A stretch of 64,000 nucleotides of DNA from the NCBI GenBank assembly GCA_026391255.1, contig JAPLDU010000079.1, positions 1 to 64,000 on the forward strand. The letters are read 5' to 3'. Origin of the DNA: Bacteroidia bacterium (GTDB lineage: Bacteria > Bacteroidota > Bacteroidia > Bacteroidales > JAPLDU01). Position 1 is the first letter of the stretch; every line of letters begins with the position of its first letter. Below the pieces are notes generated by a model. It worked only from the letters and a program-made list of their open reading frames with translations. It did not search any database and was not told the origin of the DNA. Positions 43,390-53,442 of the stretch are shown here, one piece after another. Made by a program: the position numbers and the translations under genes.

Positions 43390-45255
43390 ATGAGAGAGAA
43401 AGGCTTGTCGGCAAGGTTGTTCACTGAGTTTCCCCCGGTTTCGGCTACAGAATGGGAAGCACAGATTAATAAAGACCTGAAAGGTGCAGATTATGAAAAG
43501 AAATTGATCTGGAAAACTATGGAAGGATTCCAACTCCGGCCATATTACAGGGCAGAAGATCTTGTAAATATTTCACATCTCGATGATCAGAACAGTGACT
43601 TTCTCGTATTGCAGGAAAATAAACGTTTTCTGATCAGGCATGATATTGAAGCAATTGATATTAAAACGGCGAATCTTGAAGCCCGGAACGCCATTAACGG
43701 AGGAGTCACTTCAATCGGTTTTGCTTTTAATCATGACTGCAACCTCGACCGGCAGATGTTTTCTGACCTTCTTGAGGGGATTGATATTTCAGCAATAGAA
43801 TTGAATTTTGTTCTGTGTACCTGTGTATCAAATTTGTTATCCATGCTCGTTGAGGAGTTTAAGGATCGCGGCCTTGATGCAAAGAGGATCCGGGGTTCTG
43901 TTGATTTTGATCCGCTTGGATACCTGAGTCTCCATGGTAACTATTCCTGTAAATCTGACGTAATTTCTTACCAGATTGCCCGGACACAAATTGAATATGC
44001 ACGGATGTTTGTCCCCGCATTCCGGGTACTGACGGTGAATGGCCAGCACTTTCACAATTGTGGCTCAGGTATTGTTCAGGAACTGGCCTTCAGCCTGGCA
44101 ATAGCTGATGAATATATCACTTCTCTTTCTGAACCATGGTTACCGGAAACAGATATTTTGCCCCGGATCAGGTTCAACTTTGCCGCGGGATCTGATTATT
44201 TTATGGAAATAGCCAAGCTGCGTGCTGCCCGCCTGCTCTGGAAAAGGATCACAAACGCATACCTGCCTGACCAGGATATAGGTATTGAAATGAATATTCA
44301 TTCGGTCACTTCACGCTGGAACAAAACCGTGTATGATCCTTATGTAAATATGCTTCGTGATACAACCGGCGCAATGTCTGCCATCATAGGCGGCGCTGAT
44401 TCCCTGACCATTGAAGCCTTTATTGGCGCAGAAAATAAACAGGATGATTTTTCTGATCGTATAGCCAGGAATATTTCATTGATATGCAAGGAAGAGGCTT
44501 ACCTCGACAAAGTTCTTGATCCGGCTGCCGGATCATATTATATTGAAACCCTTACGGAATCTATTATCAACGAAAGCTGGAAATTGTTTCTGCAGGTCAT
44601 TGAAATGGGCGGATATACAGAATCATTAAAAACGGGTTTTATTCAGCATTCCATCAGGGAGATGTCAATGCAAAGGGATATGAATATCGCCATGCGAAAA
44701 GAAATATTGCTTGGAACAAACCAGTACCCGGCCCGGGATGAAAAAGCAGGCACCAGGCCAGGCTTACCATTTAAGGAAATAAATGCCGATAATGAGCGTA
44801 TTGTTGAACCGCTGCATATGTACCGTGGAGCGCAGTCATTCGAGGAGTTAAGGATGAAAACTGAATTGTCAGGGAAAAATACTTCCGTATTCCTGCTGAC
44901 CTTCGGTAATCTTGCTCTTCAGAGAGCCAGGGCGAATTTTTCTGCAAATTTCTTTGCTTGTGCAGGCTTTACCATCATTGAAAACGACAGTTTTACCAGC
45001 ATTGACGAAGGGATTGATGCTGCTTTGAAAAGCAACGCCGCTATCGTGGTTGCCTGCAGCTCTGATGAGGAATATGCTGATGCCGTTCCGGTAATTTTTG
45101 AAAAGCTGAAAAAGAAAAGCATTGTTGTAGTTGCCGGCTACCCGCAGAACCTGCTTGAAAAGTTCGGTCAGCTTGGGCTGAATCATTACATACACATACG
45201 TTCAAATATACTTGAAACACTCACTCGTTTCCAGCAGGAACTTGGGATTTTGTAA
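43390..45255 (+). CDS. mutA: Methylmalonyl-CoA mutase small (non-catalytic) subunit
   Basis: A 621-residue subunit of the B12-dependent mutase that interconverts succinyl-CoA and (R)-methylmalonyl-CoA. The TIM-barrel half is recognised by [31 protein letters not shown] and AGSYYIETLTE, matching the large subunit. The C-terminal domain lacks the DxHxxG cobalamin motif, as expected for MutA. Its length is typical. mutB follows 30 nt downstream in the same operon, supporting a propionate-forming or propionate-using route. Confidence 0.94.
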   Translation: MREKGLSARLFTEFPPVSATEWEAQINKDLKGADYEKKLIWKTMEGFQLRPYYRAEDLVNISHLDDQNSDFLVLQENKRFLIRHDIEAIDIKTANLEARNAINGGVTSIGFAFNHDCNLDRQMFSDLLEGIDISAIELNFVLCTCVSNLLSMLVEEFKDRGLDAKRIRGSVDFDPLGYLSLHGNYSCKSDVISYQIARTQIEYARMFVPAFRVLTVNGQHFHNCGSGIVQELAFSLAIADEYITSLSEPWLPETDILPRIRFNFAAGSDYFMEIAKLRAARLLWKRITNAYLPDQDIGIEMNIHSVTSRWNKTVYDPYVNMLRDTTGAMSAIIGGADSLTIEAFIGAENKQDDFSDRIARNISLICKEEAYLDKVLDPAAGSYYIETLTESIINESWKLFLQVIEMGGYTESLKTGFIQHSIREMSMQRDMNIAMRKEILLGTNQYPARDEKAGTRPGLPFKEINADNERIVEPLHMYRGAQSFEELRMKTELSGKNTSVFLLTFGNLALQRARANFSANFFACAGFTIIENDSFTSIDEGIDAALKSNAAIVVACSSDEEYADAVPVIFEKLKKKSIVVVAGYPQNLLEKFGQLGLNHYIHIRSNILETLTRFQQELGIL

Positions 45256-45285
45256 CTTTCATTCTTACAAAGTGAAATAATAATA

Positions 45286-47430
45286 ATGAAACCTGATTTT
45301 AAAAATAGTAACCAGAAAAAAACAAAAAAAACAGATTCAGGCAATAACGCGCAGAAGAACAAAAATATCTGGATGACACCGGAGCAAATTCCCGTAAAAT
45401 CCGTATATTCAAAAGAAGATCTTTATGCAATGGAACACCTTGGATATGCTGCCGGAGTTCCGCCTTACCTGCGCGGTCCATACTCAACCATGTATGTGAT
45501 GCATCCCTGGACTATCAGGCAATATGCCGGATTTTCGACCGCGGAGGAATCAAATGCCTTTTATCGTCGTAACCTGGCGGCCGGTCAGATGGGATTGTCC
45601 GTGGCATTCGACCTGGCAACTCACCGTGGCTATGATTCTGATCATGAACGGGTGCTGGGTGATGTTGGAAAGGCTGGCGTAGCCATTGATTCCATCCTCG
45701 ACATGAATATCCTGTTCGACCAGATACCGCTGGACAAGATGTCTGTTTCAATGACCATGAACGGTGCGGTTCTGCCAATCATGGCATTTTATATTGTTGC
45801 CGGGATGGAACAGGGGGTAAAACCTGAGCAACTGAGCGGTACCATCCAGAATGATATCCTGAAGGAATTCATGGTTCGTAATACCTATATTTATCCTCCT
45901 GAGTTTTCGATGCGCATTATTGCCGATATATTCAAATACACTTCCCGGAATATGCCGAAGTTCAATTGTATAAGCGTATCGGGTTATCATATGCAGGAAG
46001 CAGGCGCTACCTGTGACCTTGAACTGGCCTACACCCTGGCGGATGGGCTCGAATACCTTCGCACCGGTGTAAATTCCGGACTGAATATTGATGATTTTGC
46101 TCCCCGGATTTCCTTCTTCTGGGCCGTTGGGATGAACCACTTCATGGAAATTGCCAAACTAAGGGCTGCCCGGTTGTTATGGGCAAAAATCGTAAATAAG
46201 TTCAATCCTGAAAATCCCAGATCACTGGCGTTACGCACTCATTGCCAGACATCAGGCTGGAGCCTTACAGAACAGGATCCTTTCAATAATGTGGCTCGTA
46301 CCTGTATTGAAGCCATGGCTGCCGTTCTTGGCCATACACAGTCGCTGCACACCAATGCCCTCGACGAAGCCATAGCCTTGCCCACAGATTTTTCTGCCAG
46401 AATTGCACGTAATACTCAGATTTATATCCAGGAAGAAACAAATGTTTGCCGGTCAGTTGACCCATGGGCCGGGTCATATTATGTCGAATATCTTACTGAT
46501 CAGTTGGCTAAAAGCGCCTGGAAACTTATTGAAGAGGTAGAAGAACTGGGCGGTATGGCAAAAGCAATCGAAACCGGGATTCCCAAGATGAGGATTGAAG
46601 AAGCTTCAGCAAGGAAACAGGCCAGGATTGATTCAGGGAAAGATATTATTGTGGGAGTAAATAAATACCGCCTCGAAAAGGAAGAACCAATCGATATCCT
46701 TGATGTGGATAATACTGCTGTTCGTGAATCCCAGATAGTCAGGCTGAATAAGCTGAAGGCTGAAAGAAATGAAAAAGAAGTAGTGTTGTCACTTGAAGCC
46801 ATCACCCGGTGTGCCCGTACCGGTGAAGGCAATCTTCTGGAACTGGCGATTGATGCGGCAAAGAAAAGAGCCTCGCTGGGCGAGATTTCCTATGCCTGTG
46901 AACAGGTAGCCGGCCGGTACAAGGCTGTTATACGGTCAATCACGGGTATTTATTCATCAGAATCAGGCAATAGTATGGAATTTAAAAAGGCAAGGGAACT
47001 GGCCGATCAGTTTGCATTGAAAGCAGGCAGACGCCCCAGGATCATGATAGCCAAAATGGGCCAGGATGGCCACGACCGGGGCGCAAAAGTGGTTTCAACA
47101 GGCTACGCTGATATCGGATTTGACGTGGATATCGGACCGCTTTTCCAGACTCCCGCTGAAGCTGCTAAACAAGCCGTTGAAAACGATGTGCATATTCTCG
47201 GAATTTCAAGCCTGGCCGCCGGTCATAAAACGCTGGTACCCCAGGTAATTGAAGAATTGAAAAAACTGGGAAGGGAAGACATTATGGTAATCGTGGGTGG
47301 TGTGATCCCTCCGCAGGATTACCAGTACCTTTACGACCACGGTGTAATGGGAATATTCGGTCCGGGTACTAATATCGCCACCGCAGCCATCAGGATACTC
47401 GAGATACTTATTGAAAGCCTGGAACAATAA
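45286..47430 (+). CDS. mutB: Methylmalonyl-CoA mutase large (catalytic) subunit
   Basis: A 714-residue catalytic subunit. The substrate-binding barrel has [20 protein letters not shown] (with the conserved Tyr), [30 protein letters not shown] and HCQTSGWSL. The C-terminal domain carries the adenosylcobalamin ligand motif DGHDRGAK (His in DxHxxG) and GGVIPPQDY. Everything required for activity is present. It follows mutA by 30 nt. The mutase chaperone gene meaB and the epimerase gene are not next to it. Confidence 0.97.
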   Translation: MKPDFKNSNQKKTKKTDSGNNAQKNKNIWMTPEQIPVKSVYSKEDLYAMEHLGYAAGVPPYLRGPYSTMYVMHPWTIRQYAGFSTAEESNAFYRRNLAAGQMGLSVAFDLATHRGYDSDHERVLGDVGKAGVAIDSILDMNILFDQIPLDKMSVSMTMNGAVLPIMAFYIVAGMEQGVKPEQLSGTIQNDILKEFMVRNTYIYPPEFSMRIIADIFKYTSRNMPKFNCISVSGYHMQEAGATCDLELAYTLADGLEYLRTGVNSGLNIDDFAPRISFFWAVGMNHFMEIAKLRAARLLWAKIVNKFNPENPRSLALRTHCQTSGWSLTEQDPFNNVARTCIEAMAAVLGHTQSLHTNALDEAIALPTDFSARIARNTQIYIQEETNVCRSVDPWAGSYYVEYLTDQLAKSAWKLIEEVEELGGMAKAIETGIPKMRIEEASARKQARIDSGKDIIVGVNKYRLEKEEPIDILDVDNTAVRESQIVRLNKLKAERNEKEVVLSLEAITRCARTGEGNLLELAIDAAKKRASLGEISYACEQVAGRYKAVIRSITGIYSSESGNSMEFKKARELADQFALKAGRRPRIMIAKMGQDGHDRGAKVVSTGYADIGFDVDIGPLFQTPAEAAKQAVENDVHILGISSLAAGHKTLVPQVIEELKKLGREDIMVIVGGVIPPQDYQYLYDHGVMGIFGPGTNIATAAIRILEILIESLEQ

Positions 47431-47461
47431 TTTGAAAATTTGGGAATTTGAAGATTTGAAA

Positions 47462-48502
47462 ATGAAGCAAAAGATTTTAGTGACCGGAGGTACCGGGTAC
47501 ATTGGATCTCATACCACCGTTGAGCTACAGAACAGTGGTTATGACGTGGTCATTGTTGATAACCTGTCAAATTCACGCATCGATGTTCTTGACGGCATTG
47601 AAAAAATTACAGGTATCCGGCCTGAATTTGAACAGTTTGATCTGGCTGATCAGGATATGACAGATTTGTTTTTTAAAAAACAGACTGATATTTCAGCGAT
47701 TATTCATTTTGCTGCCTTTAAAGCCGTTGGCGAATCAGTGGAAAACCCCCTGAAATATTACAGGAACAACTTGTTTTCACTGATCAATCTTCTGGAGTGT
47801 ATGACCCGGTATTCAACAGCCTGCTTGGTTTTCTCTTCATCATGTACGGTATACGGACAACCAGAAATTCTTCCTGTGAATGAGAATGCACCGGTGCAAC
47901 CGGCAATTTCGCCCTATGGCAATACCAAACAGGTTTCGGAAGAGATCATCAGGGATACGCTTTTTGTTTCCGGCAAATTACGTGCTATATCCCTCCGCTA
48001 TTTTAACCCGGTTGGCGCACATCCGTCATCACTTATCGGCGAACTGCCCATCGGCGTCCCCAATAATCTCGTTCCTGTGATAACCCAGACAGCCATTGGA
48101 ATACGTGAACAACTCAAGGTTTTTGGTTCCGATTATAATACACCTGACGGATCCTGCATACGAGATTACATTGATGTGGTTGACCTGGCAAAAGCTCATG
48201 TTATTGCCGTGAAACGATTGCTTGAGCAGAAAAACAGGCAGGCTCTTGAATTCTTTAACCTTGGTACGGGAAAAGGAGTTTCGGTGTTTGAGGTGATCAG
48301 TACGTTTGAAAAAGCCACAGGTGTAAAAGTCAATTATACCGTTACCGGACGGCGTGCAGGGGATGTCGAACAGGTTTGGGCCGATACCCGCTTAGCCAAT
48401 AGTGAATTAGGTTGGAAAGCTACTACATCTTTGTCTGAAACTCTCCGGTCTGCCTGGAACTGGGAAGTTTATTACAGAAAATACCTTGAAAAAAGCAGGT
48501 AA
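47462..48502 (+). CDS. galE: UDP-glucose 4-epimerase
   Basis: A 346-residue extended SDR. NAD motif GGTGYIGSH is at residues 8-16 and the SSSCTVYG and YGNTKQ (Tyr-xxx-Lys) catalytic motifs are present; YFNPVGAHPS and SCIRDYIDVVDLA are the substrate-side blocks. It interconverts UDP-glucose and UDP-galactose for surface glycan synthesis. ATG 47462 gives the standard start; the upstream TTG adds 17 residues made of AAATTTGGG-type repeats and is not credible. Confidence 0.94.
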   Translation: MKQKILVTGGTGYIGSHTTVELQNSGYDVVIVDNLSNSRIDVLDGIEKITGIRPEFEQFDLADQDMTDLFFKKQTDISAIIHFAAFKAVGESVENPLKYYRNNLFSLINLLECMTRYSTACLVFSSSCTVYGQPEILPVNENAPVQPAISPYGNTKQVSEEIIRDTLFVSGKLRAISLRYFNPVGAHPSSLIGELPIGVPNNLVPVITQTAIGIREQLKVFGSDYNTPDGSCIRDYIDVVDLAKAHVIAVKRLLEQKNRQALEFFNLGTGKGVSVFEVISTFEKATGVKVNYTVTGRRAGDVEQVWADTRLANSELGWKATTSLSETLRSAWNWEVYYRKYLEKSR

Positions 48503-48541
48503 TTTTTATATCAGATCACAATATTTTAGAGTTATTAAGAT

Positions 48542-48733
48542 ATGCAAATCCAGTATAAGTTTTTATCAGACTATGAGCCCACTGACGAGCAATTACATTT
48601 ATTAATGCAGGAGGTTGCTGCTGAAGTGAAAAGGAAAGCCCGGAAATCGGATGAGAAATTTTTGGAGGAATTGCAACAATTAGTGCGGGCAACACAAAAG
48701 CATTGGTTATCTTTAAATCCTGATGTTAAATGA
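48542..48733 (+). CDS. Small unknown protein coupled to rfbB
   Basis: A 63-residue, charged, helix-prone protein (QLHLLMQEVAAEVKRKARKSDEKFLEELQQLV). No known family. Its stop overlaps the rfbB start (ATGA), so translation is probably coupled, and it sits 39 nt after galE. Expression is likely; the function is unknown. Confidence 0.6.
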   Translation: MQIQYKFLSDYEPTDEQLHLLMQEVAAEVKRKARKSDEKFLEELQQLVRATQKHWLSLNPDVK

Positions 48734-49785
48734 AAAAAACCATTCTTATCACCGGTGGCGCCGGCTTTATTGGTTCACATGTCGTCAGGCTGTTTGTTAA
48801 CAAGTACCCTGATTATACCATTCTCAACCTTGATTTACTTACCTATGCAGGAAATCTTGAAAACCTGGGAGATATTGACACCAGGCCAAATTACCGTTTT
48901 GTCCGTGCCGATATCAGGGATACAGACCAGCTAAGCAAAATATTCAGCGAAAATGAAATTGACGGCATCATACATCTTGCCGCCGAATCACATGTTGACA
49001 GGTCGATTACCGATCCGCTGGCATTTATCAATACCAACATCCTCGGAACTGTGAACCTGCTTAATGTTGCCAGGGATTCATGGAAAGACAAAATGAACGG
49101 GAAACGGTTTTATCATATCTCAACCGATGAAGTATATGGTTCATTGGGAAAAGAAGGTTTTTTTTATGAAACCACTGCTTATGACCCGCGAAGTCCGTAT
49201 TCCGCATCCAAAGCCAGTTCAGATCATTTGGTAATGGCATATTATCACACTTATGGATTACCGGTTGTCATTTCTAACTGTTCCAATAATTACGGGCCAA
49301 ATCAGTTCCCCGAAAAACTGATCCCTCTTGCAATCAATAATATAAAAAACAGCAAACCAATTCCTGTTTACGGGAAAGGGGAAAACATACGCGACTGGAT
49401 GTTTGTACTGGATCATGCAAGGACCATCGACCTCATCTTTCACAAGGGAAGAACCGGTGAAACATATAATATCGGCGGGCATAACGAATTAAAAAATATT
49501 GACCTTATTCACAAACTTTGCGAAGTGATGGATAACCGGCTGAACCGGGTGCGGGGAACTTCGGCAAAGCTCATTACATTTGTAAAAGACAGAGCCGGCC
49601 ATGATCTGCGCTATGCCATTGATTCTTCAAAACTGCAAAACGAACTGGGCTGGATGCCTTCCCTGCAATTTGAGGAAGGCATTGAAAAAACTGTTGACTG
49701 GTATTTGTCAAACCAGGAATGGATGGATCATGTTTTATCAGGAGATTATGAAAAATACTACCATAACCAGTATCATAAAAGATGA
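48730..49785 (+). CDS. rfbB: dTDP-glucose 4,6-dehydratase
   Basis: A 351-residue extended SDR that makes dTDP-4-keto-6-deoxyglucose. Motifs: GGAGFIGSHVVRLF, LDLLTYAGNLENL, the HLAAESHVDRSI block, YSASKASSDHLV (catalytic Tyr-xxx-Lys) and NNYGPNQFPEKLIPL. It is the first step to dTDP-rhamnose and related sugars. rfbA, rfbC and rfbD are not in the window, but galE and a small gene precede it in the same unit. Confidence 0.94.
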   Translation: MKKTILITGGAGFIGSHVVRLFVNKYPDYTILNLDLLTYAGNLENLGDIDTRPNYRFVRADIRDTDQLSKIFSENEIDGIIHLAAESHVDRSITDPLAFINTNILGTVNLLNVARDSWKDKMNGKRFYHISTDEVYGSLGKEGFFYETTAYDPRSPYSASKASSDHLVMAYYHTYGLPVVISNCSNNYGPNQFPEKLIPLAINNIKNSKPIPVYGKGENIRDWMFVLDHARTIDLIFHKGRTGETYNIGGHNELKNIDLIHKLCEVMDNRLNRVRGTSAKLITFVKDRAGHDLRYAIDSSKLQNELGWMPSLQFEEGIEKTVDWYLSNQEWMDHVLSGDYEKYYHNQYHKR

Positions 49786-49804
49786 CCCTCCGGTCTGGTA
49801 ATCC

Positions 49805-52747
49805 ATGATTTTTGTACTGACCGTACACAGAAAATTCGGATTGATTATCCTGCCTTATCACAAAACAGGCGACTCCGTAAAATCTTTTATCACCCTTGGC
49901 AGGCAGGTAATTTCCGCAGATCATGAAAAATATAGCCCTGCCGGGGAAAAAATCATTGCGCTCAGCCAGGAATACAGCGACAAAGCCATTTTTAAAGCAT
50001 TCTCAAAGGACGGCAAAGATCTGCAGCAATTTCTGAGAACGGTAGATGAGCGTTATATCCTTGAACATATCAGGCCATATATTGAAAAACGCCTGGTAAA
50101 GATCATCAGCTTATTGTCGGATAACAAGTACCGGTTATATTTAAAAGAAAAGGATAACAAAAATATTCACCCGGAGAATGAGATATTTATTGAAAATAAT
50201 AAAGCGGAGACGGTTTTTAATTTTATCAGGGATGAAAACGGCCTGCGTTATTTTCTTACAGTAAGATGCGGACAGATAGATCTTAAACTGACCGGGGCAG
50301 ATGGCATTTTAGTCACCAATTCCCCTTGCAGGCTGGTTCTTCAGAAACGTCTTTACTGCTTTCAGAACGATGCAGAAGGGATTGACGGGAAAAAACTACT
50401 GCCATTTTTCAAAAAGGAATATATCCCGGTTCCTGCATCTGCCGAAAATAAATACTTCAAAAGCTTTATTTTACATGCTGTAGAAAAATTCAAAATTAAT
50501 GCAGAAGGCTTCGATATTATTGAAATAAGTCCTGTACCGCAACCATTGTTGTCCCTGGAAAATGACCTTAGCGGATCCCCTGCGCTGATGCTTAAGTTTG
50601 ATTATCAGAACGGGGAAATTTTTGATGCATCCAATGAAAAAACCGTGCATGTAAGATTAAAACATGAAGATGATAAGTACCGGTTCATAAAGCTTTTACG
50701 AGATCAGGCCAGGGAAGCGGCATTTGCATCATCATTGAATAAAGCAGGGCTTGAAAAAAATTACGGTTCTTATTACTTTGTAAGTGGCACTAACGACAAA
50801 CTACCAAAGGAAAAGCTAATATCCATAATAAATTGGATACCGGAAAACAGGAAGTTCCTGGATGATTTTAAATGTAAAATAGTTCAGGATAGACTAGATA
50901 TTCATTACTTTACGGGGAAAGCAGATATAAGGGCTGAATTTGCTGAACGCCAGGACTGGTTTGACATCAGGATGATAGTGAAGATAGGAGAGTTTGAGTT
51001 TCCGTTTGTCCGGTTTAAAGAACATATTCTTTCAAATATTCCTGAATTTACGCTTCCCAACGGTGATATATTTGTACTTCCCGGAGAATGGTTTGAAAAA
51101 TACCGTGAATTGTATCTTTTCGGAAAACAATCCTCTGGCGGGTTTATCATGAACAGGCATCATTTTACCGTGCTGGAAAACCTGAAAGTATCCGGGAAAA
51201 AATTCAGGGATTTTGATTTTAAGCATTCTTTGGAGGGATCCTCGCATCATGCAACAAGCTTACCTGATAATTTTGGAACCAGTCTGAGGAATTACCAGCT
51301 TACTGGATTCAGATGGCTAGATTTCATGCGTGAAAAGAATCTGAATGCCTGCCTGGCCGATGACATGGGCCTTGGAAAAACAGTACAGACACTGGCCCTT
51401 CTTCTGAAATGTAAACAGGAAAATAAGAACTATGAAACAGGGCTGCAATTGTCATCTGATGCTGTACAGCTCAGTCTTTTCGAGGCTCCGGTGGTTATTC
51501 GTTCAGAACCTTTGATATCATTGATAGTGGTGCCGTCTTCACTGGTGCATAACTGGGCAAATGAGATCAGGAAATTCACGCCTGAACTCAGTTACACAAT
51601 TTATACCGGTACTGAGAGATTGAAAAACATGCAACTGGATTATCTTGCCAAAAAATATGATATCATCATTACCACTTATGGAATTGTACGGAATGATCTG
51701 GAAAAGATGAAAATGATATCATTTTATTACCTGATACTCGATGAGAGTCAAAACATAAAAAATCCTGTATCAAAGACCTACCAGGCGATTACTGAAATAA
51801 AATCACGTCATAAGCTGGTACTTACCGGAACCCCGGTTGAAAATTCACTGACCGATCTTTGGGCTCAGCTTAATTTTCTTAATCCCGGGCTCCTTGGCAG
51901 CCTTTCATTCTTTAACGAACAATTTGTTTTTCCTGCCGAAAAGAAAAAAGACCATAAGGCAAAGAACAGGTTAAGGTCAATCATTCAGCCTTTTATTCTG
52001 AGGCGCACCAAGGAAGAGGTGGCTCCTGACCTGCCCCCGCTGACCGAGCAAACCATTTATTGTGAAATGACTGATGAACACAGGAAGTTTTATGAATCTG
52101 AAAAAAGCAGGATACGCAATTATATCCTGGAAAATTTTGATGAAAATAATAAAAAGAACCAGTACCTGCTGATCATAAATGCAATTACAAAACTCAGGCA
52201 GATAGCCAATCATCCTGTCCTTATTAACAGGGATTACGTTCACGATTCGGGGAAATTTGAGGAGGTGGTCGGCATGCTTGAAAGTATTATTGCAGAAAAG
52301 AATAAAGCACTTGTCATTTCATCGTTTGTGAAACATCTGAAACTTTTTTCGAATTATTTCGTGCAAAACGGGATACCCTTCTGCATGCTGACCGGATCAA
52401 CTAAAAACCGTGAAGAAGTAATACGTGATTTCCAGGAAAACAGGGAAAAACAGGTTTTCCTTGTATCGCTGAAAGCCGGTGGTTACGGACTGAACCTGAC
52501 GGCGGCAGGTTATGTTCTCATTCTTGATCCCTGGTGGAACCCGGCCTCGGAGAACCAGGCAGTGAGCAGGGCACATCGCATCGGACAGGACAAAAAGGTG
52601 TTCGCTTACAGGTTTATCACCGCCGGTACTATTGAAGAAAAAATTGAAAAACTGAAAGCCCGGAAATCAGATCTTTTCATGCAGTATATCAATCAGAACA
52701 ATCCATTCAAAACATTAGAGATTAATGAAATACTTCAGCTTATTTGA
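49805..52747 (+). CDS. SNF2-family DNA-dependent ATPase/helicase
   Basis: A 980-residue protein. The N-terminal ~500 residues are an unassigned region of alternating strands and helices. The SNF2 core begins with YQLTGFRWLDFMREKNLNAC and Walker A ADDMGLGKTVQTL (~520-535), Walker B ILDESQNIKNP (DESQ in place of DEAH, near 650), TGTPVENSL, and the helicase C-terminal domain with SLKAGGYGLNLTAA and AHRIGQDKK (~910-935). Such bacterial proteins act in chromosome or RNA-polymerase remodelling (RapA-like) or repair. The start is 20 nt after rfbB. Confidence 0.93.
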   Translation: MIFVLTVHRKFGLIILPYHKTGDSVKSFITLGRQVISADHEKYSPAGEKIIALSQEYSDKAIFKAFSKDGKDLQQFLRTVDERYILEHIRPYIEKRLVKIISLLSDNKYRLYLKEKDNKNIHPENEIFIENNKAETVFNFIRDENGLRYFLTVRCGQIDLKLTGADGILVTNSPCRLVLQKRLYCFQNDAEGIDGKKLLPFFKKEYIPVPASAENKYFKSFILHAVEKFKINAEGFDIIEISPVPQPLLSLENDLSGSPALMLKFDYQNGEIFDASNEKTVHVRLKHEDDKYRFIKLLRDQAREAAFASSLNKAGLEKNYGSYYFVSGTNDKLPKEKLISIINWIPENRKFLDDFKCKIVQDRLDIHYFTGKADIRAEFAERQDWFDIRMIVKIGEFEFPFVRFKEHILSNIPEFTLPNGDIFVLPGEWFEKYRELYLFGKQSSGGFIMNRHHFTVLENLKVSGKKFRDFDFKHSLEGSSHHATSLPDNFGTSLRNYQLTGFRWLDFMREKNLNACLADDMGLGKTVQTLALLLKCKQENKNYETGLQLSSDAVQLSLFEAPVVIRSEPLISLIVVPSSLVHNWANEIRKFTPELSYTIYTGTERLKNMQLDYLAKKYDIIITTYGIVRNDLEKMKMISFYYLILDESQNIKNPVSKTYQAITEIKSRHKLVLTGTPVENSLTDLWAQLNFLNPGLLGSLSFFNEQFVFPAEKKKDHKAKNRLRSIIQPFILRRTKEEVAPDLPPLTEQTIYCEMTDEHRKFYESEKSRIRNYILENFDENNKKNQYLLIINAITKLRQIANHPVLINRDYVHDSGKFEEVVGMLESIIAEKNKALVISSFVKHLKLFSNYFVQNGIPFCMLTGSTKNREEVIRDFQENREKQVFLVSLKAGGYGLNLTAAGYVLILDPWWNPASENQAVSRAHRIGQDKKVFAYRFITAGTIEEKIEKLKARKSDLFMQYINQNNPFKTLEINEILQLI

Positions 52748-52842
52748 CTAGGCTGTCAGAAAAGCAAGTAATATTTTCACAAGGTTCATGAGAAACTTTC
52801 ATAGAAATGTATTAATCCCGTATAATTACTGGGTACTATGAA

Positions 52843-52985
52843 TATTTCGCCACCTACGGGGCTTAGTTTTAAAGGGTTCATTATTTCTACCGATATTAAG
52901 TCACTACGTGACTATCCCGTTAGGGATAATATATTGGTAGAAAACTGGTAACTTGAAAATCAAGTTCCGTAGGAACGAAATATTA
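52843..52985. repeat. REPIN-like element, family R5, copy 3
   Basis: Units CCTACGGGG..., TCACTACGTGACTATCCCGTTAGGGAT and TTCCGTAGGAACGAAATATT occur with ATATTGGTAGAAAA and TTTCTACCGATATT tails in opposite orientations. Confidence 0.65.
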
Positions 52986-53039
52986 AAATTTGTCTGACAA
53001 TAGTGTAATATTTTAATGATTTTAAAAATTAGAAAACCT

Positions 53040-53140
53040 ACAAGCTTAAAGCCTAAAGTAAACGAACCAGCTCCCTTTTGTTTCCCGGCATTGCATGATA
53101 AATTTTGTTTTGAAACTAAAAGCATCCGGCGAAGCCGGTG
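53040..53140. repeat. Partial copy of repeat family R4
   Basis: Blocks TAAACGAACC, GCATGATAAATTTTGTTTTGAAAC and GGCGAAGCCGGTGCAA align in order with 58870-59010; the GC-rich hairpin part is missing. Confidence 0.6.
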
Positions 53141-53230
53141 CAATCATTACCAAAATTATTCGATCTTTTTAGGGTTTCCTCACACATTCCTGCATAAAAC
53201 TTCAGCTAATTTGATCAGGCTGCAGGCAAT

Positions 53231-53309
53231 GTCTTAGTCTTTGTCCTGGACCTAGACCTTGTCCTGGTTGAAAATCAAGACTAAGACTAGGACTAGGATT
53301 AGGACTAAC
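53231..53309. repeat. Hexamer AGGACT/AAGACT tandem array
   Basis: AAGACT-AAGACT-AGGACT-AGGATT-AGGACT from 53277, preceded by opposite-strand units (TAGTCT, GTCCTGG). A microsatellite-like array. Confidence 0.75.
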
Positions 53310-53402
53310 AATCATTTTCCTGAAAACCTTAAGTCTAAAAGTCTAAAGACTAAAAGCCTCCGTTTGTCTACCCGAACATTTCAATAATAATCGGGTTTGT
53401 AT

Positions 53403-53410
53403 TACATTTG
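53403..53410 (+). promoter_or_regulatory. -7 promoter element for the 909-codon T9SS gene
   Basis: TACATTTG fits TAnnTTTG exactly; it is 18-33 nt before the candidate starts at 53428, 53431 and 53443. Confidence 0.55.
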
Positions 53411-53442
53411 AGCATTATTTCTTCCTTGTGATGTATGCCTGC

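Larger units (their letters stand above)
52748..53442. other. Repeat-rich intergenic region before the second T9SS protein
   Basis: No gene supported. It contains R5 copy 3 (52843-52985), a partial R4 copy (~53040-53140), a hexamer array of AGGACT-type units (53231-53309) with an imperfect inverted counterpart, AAGTCTAAAAG stretches (~53328-53358), and the promoter of the next gene (53403-53410). Confidence 0.6.

Noticed and set aside
48730-49785. dTDP-rhamnose biosynthesis cluster
   Set aside because: Only rfbB is present; rfbA, rfbC and rfbD are not in the window.
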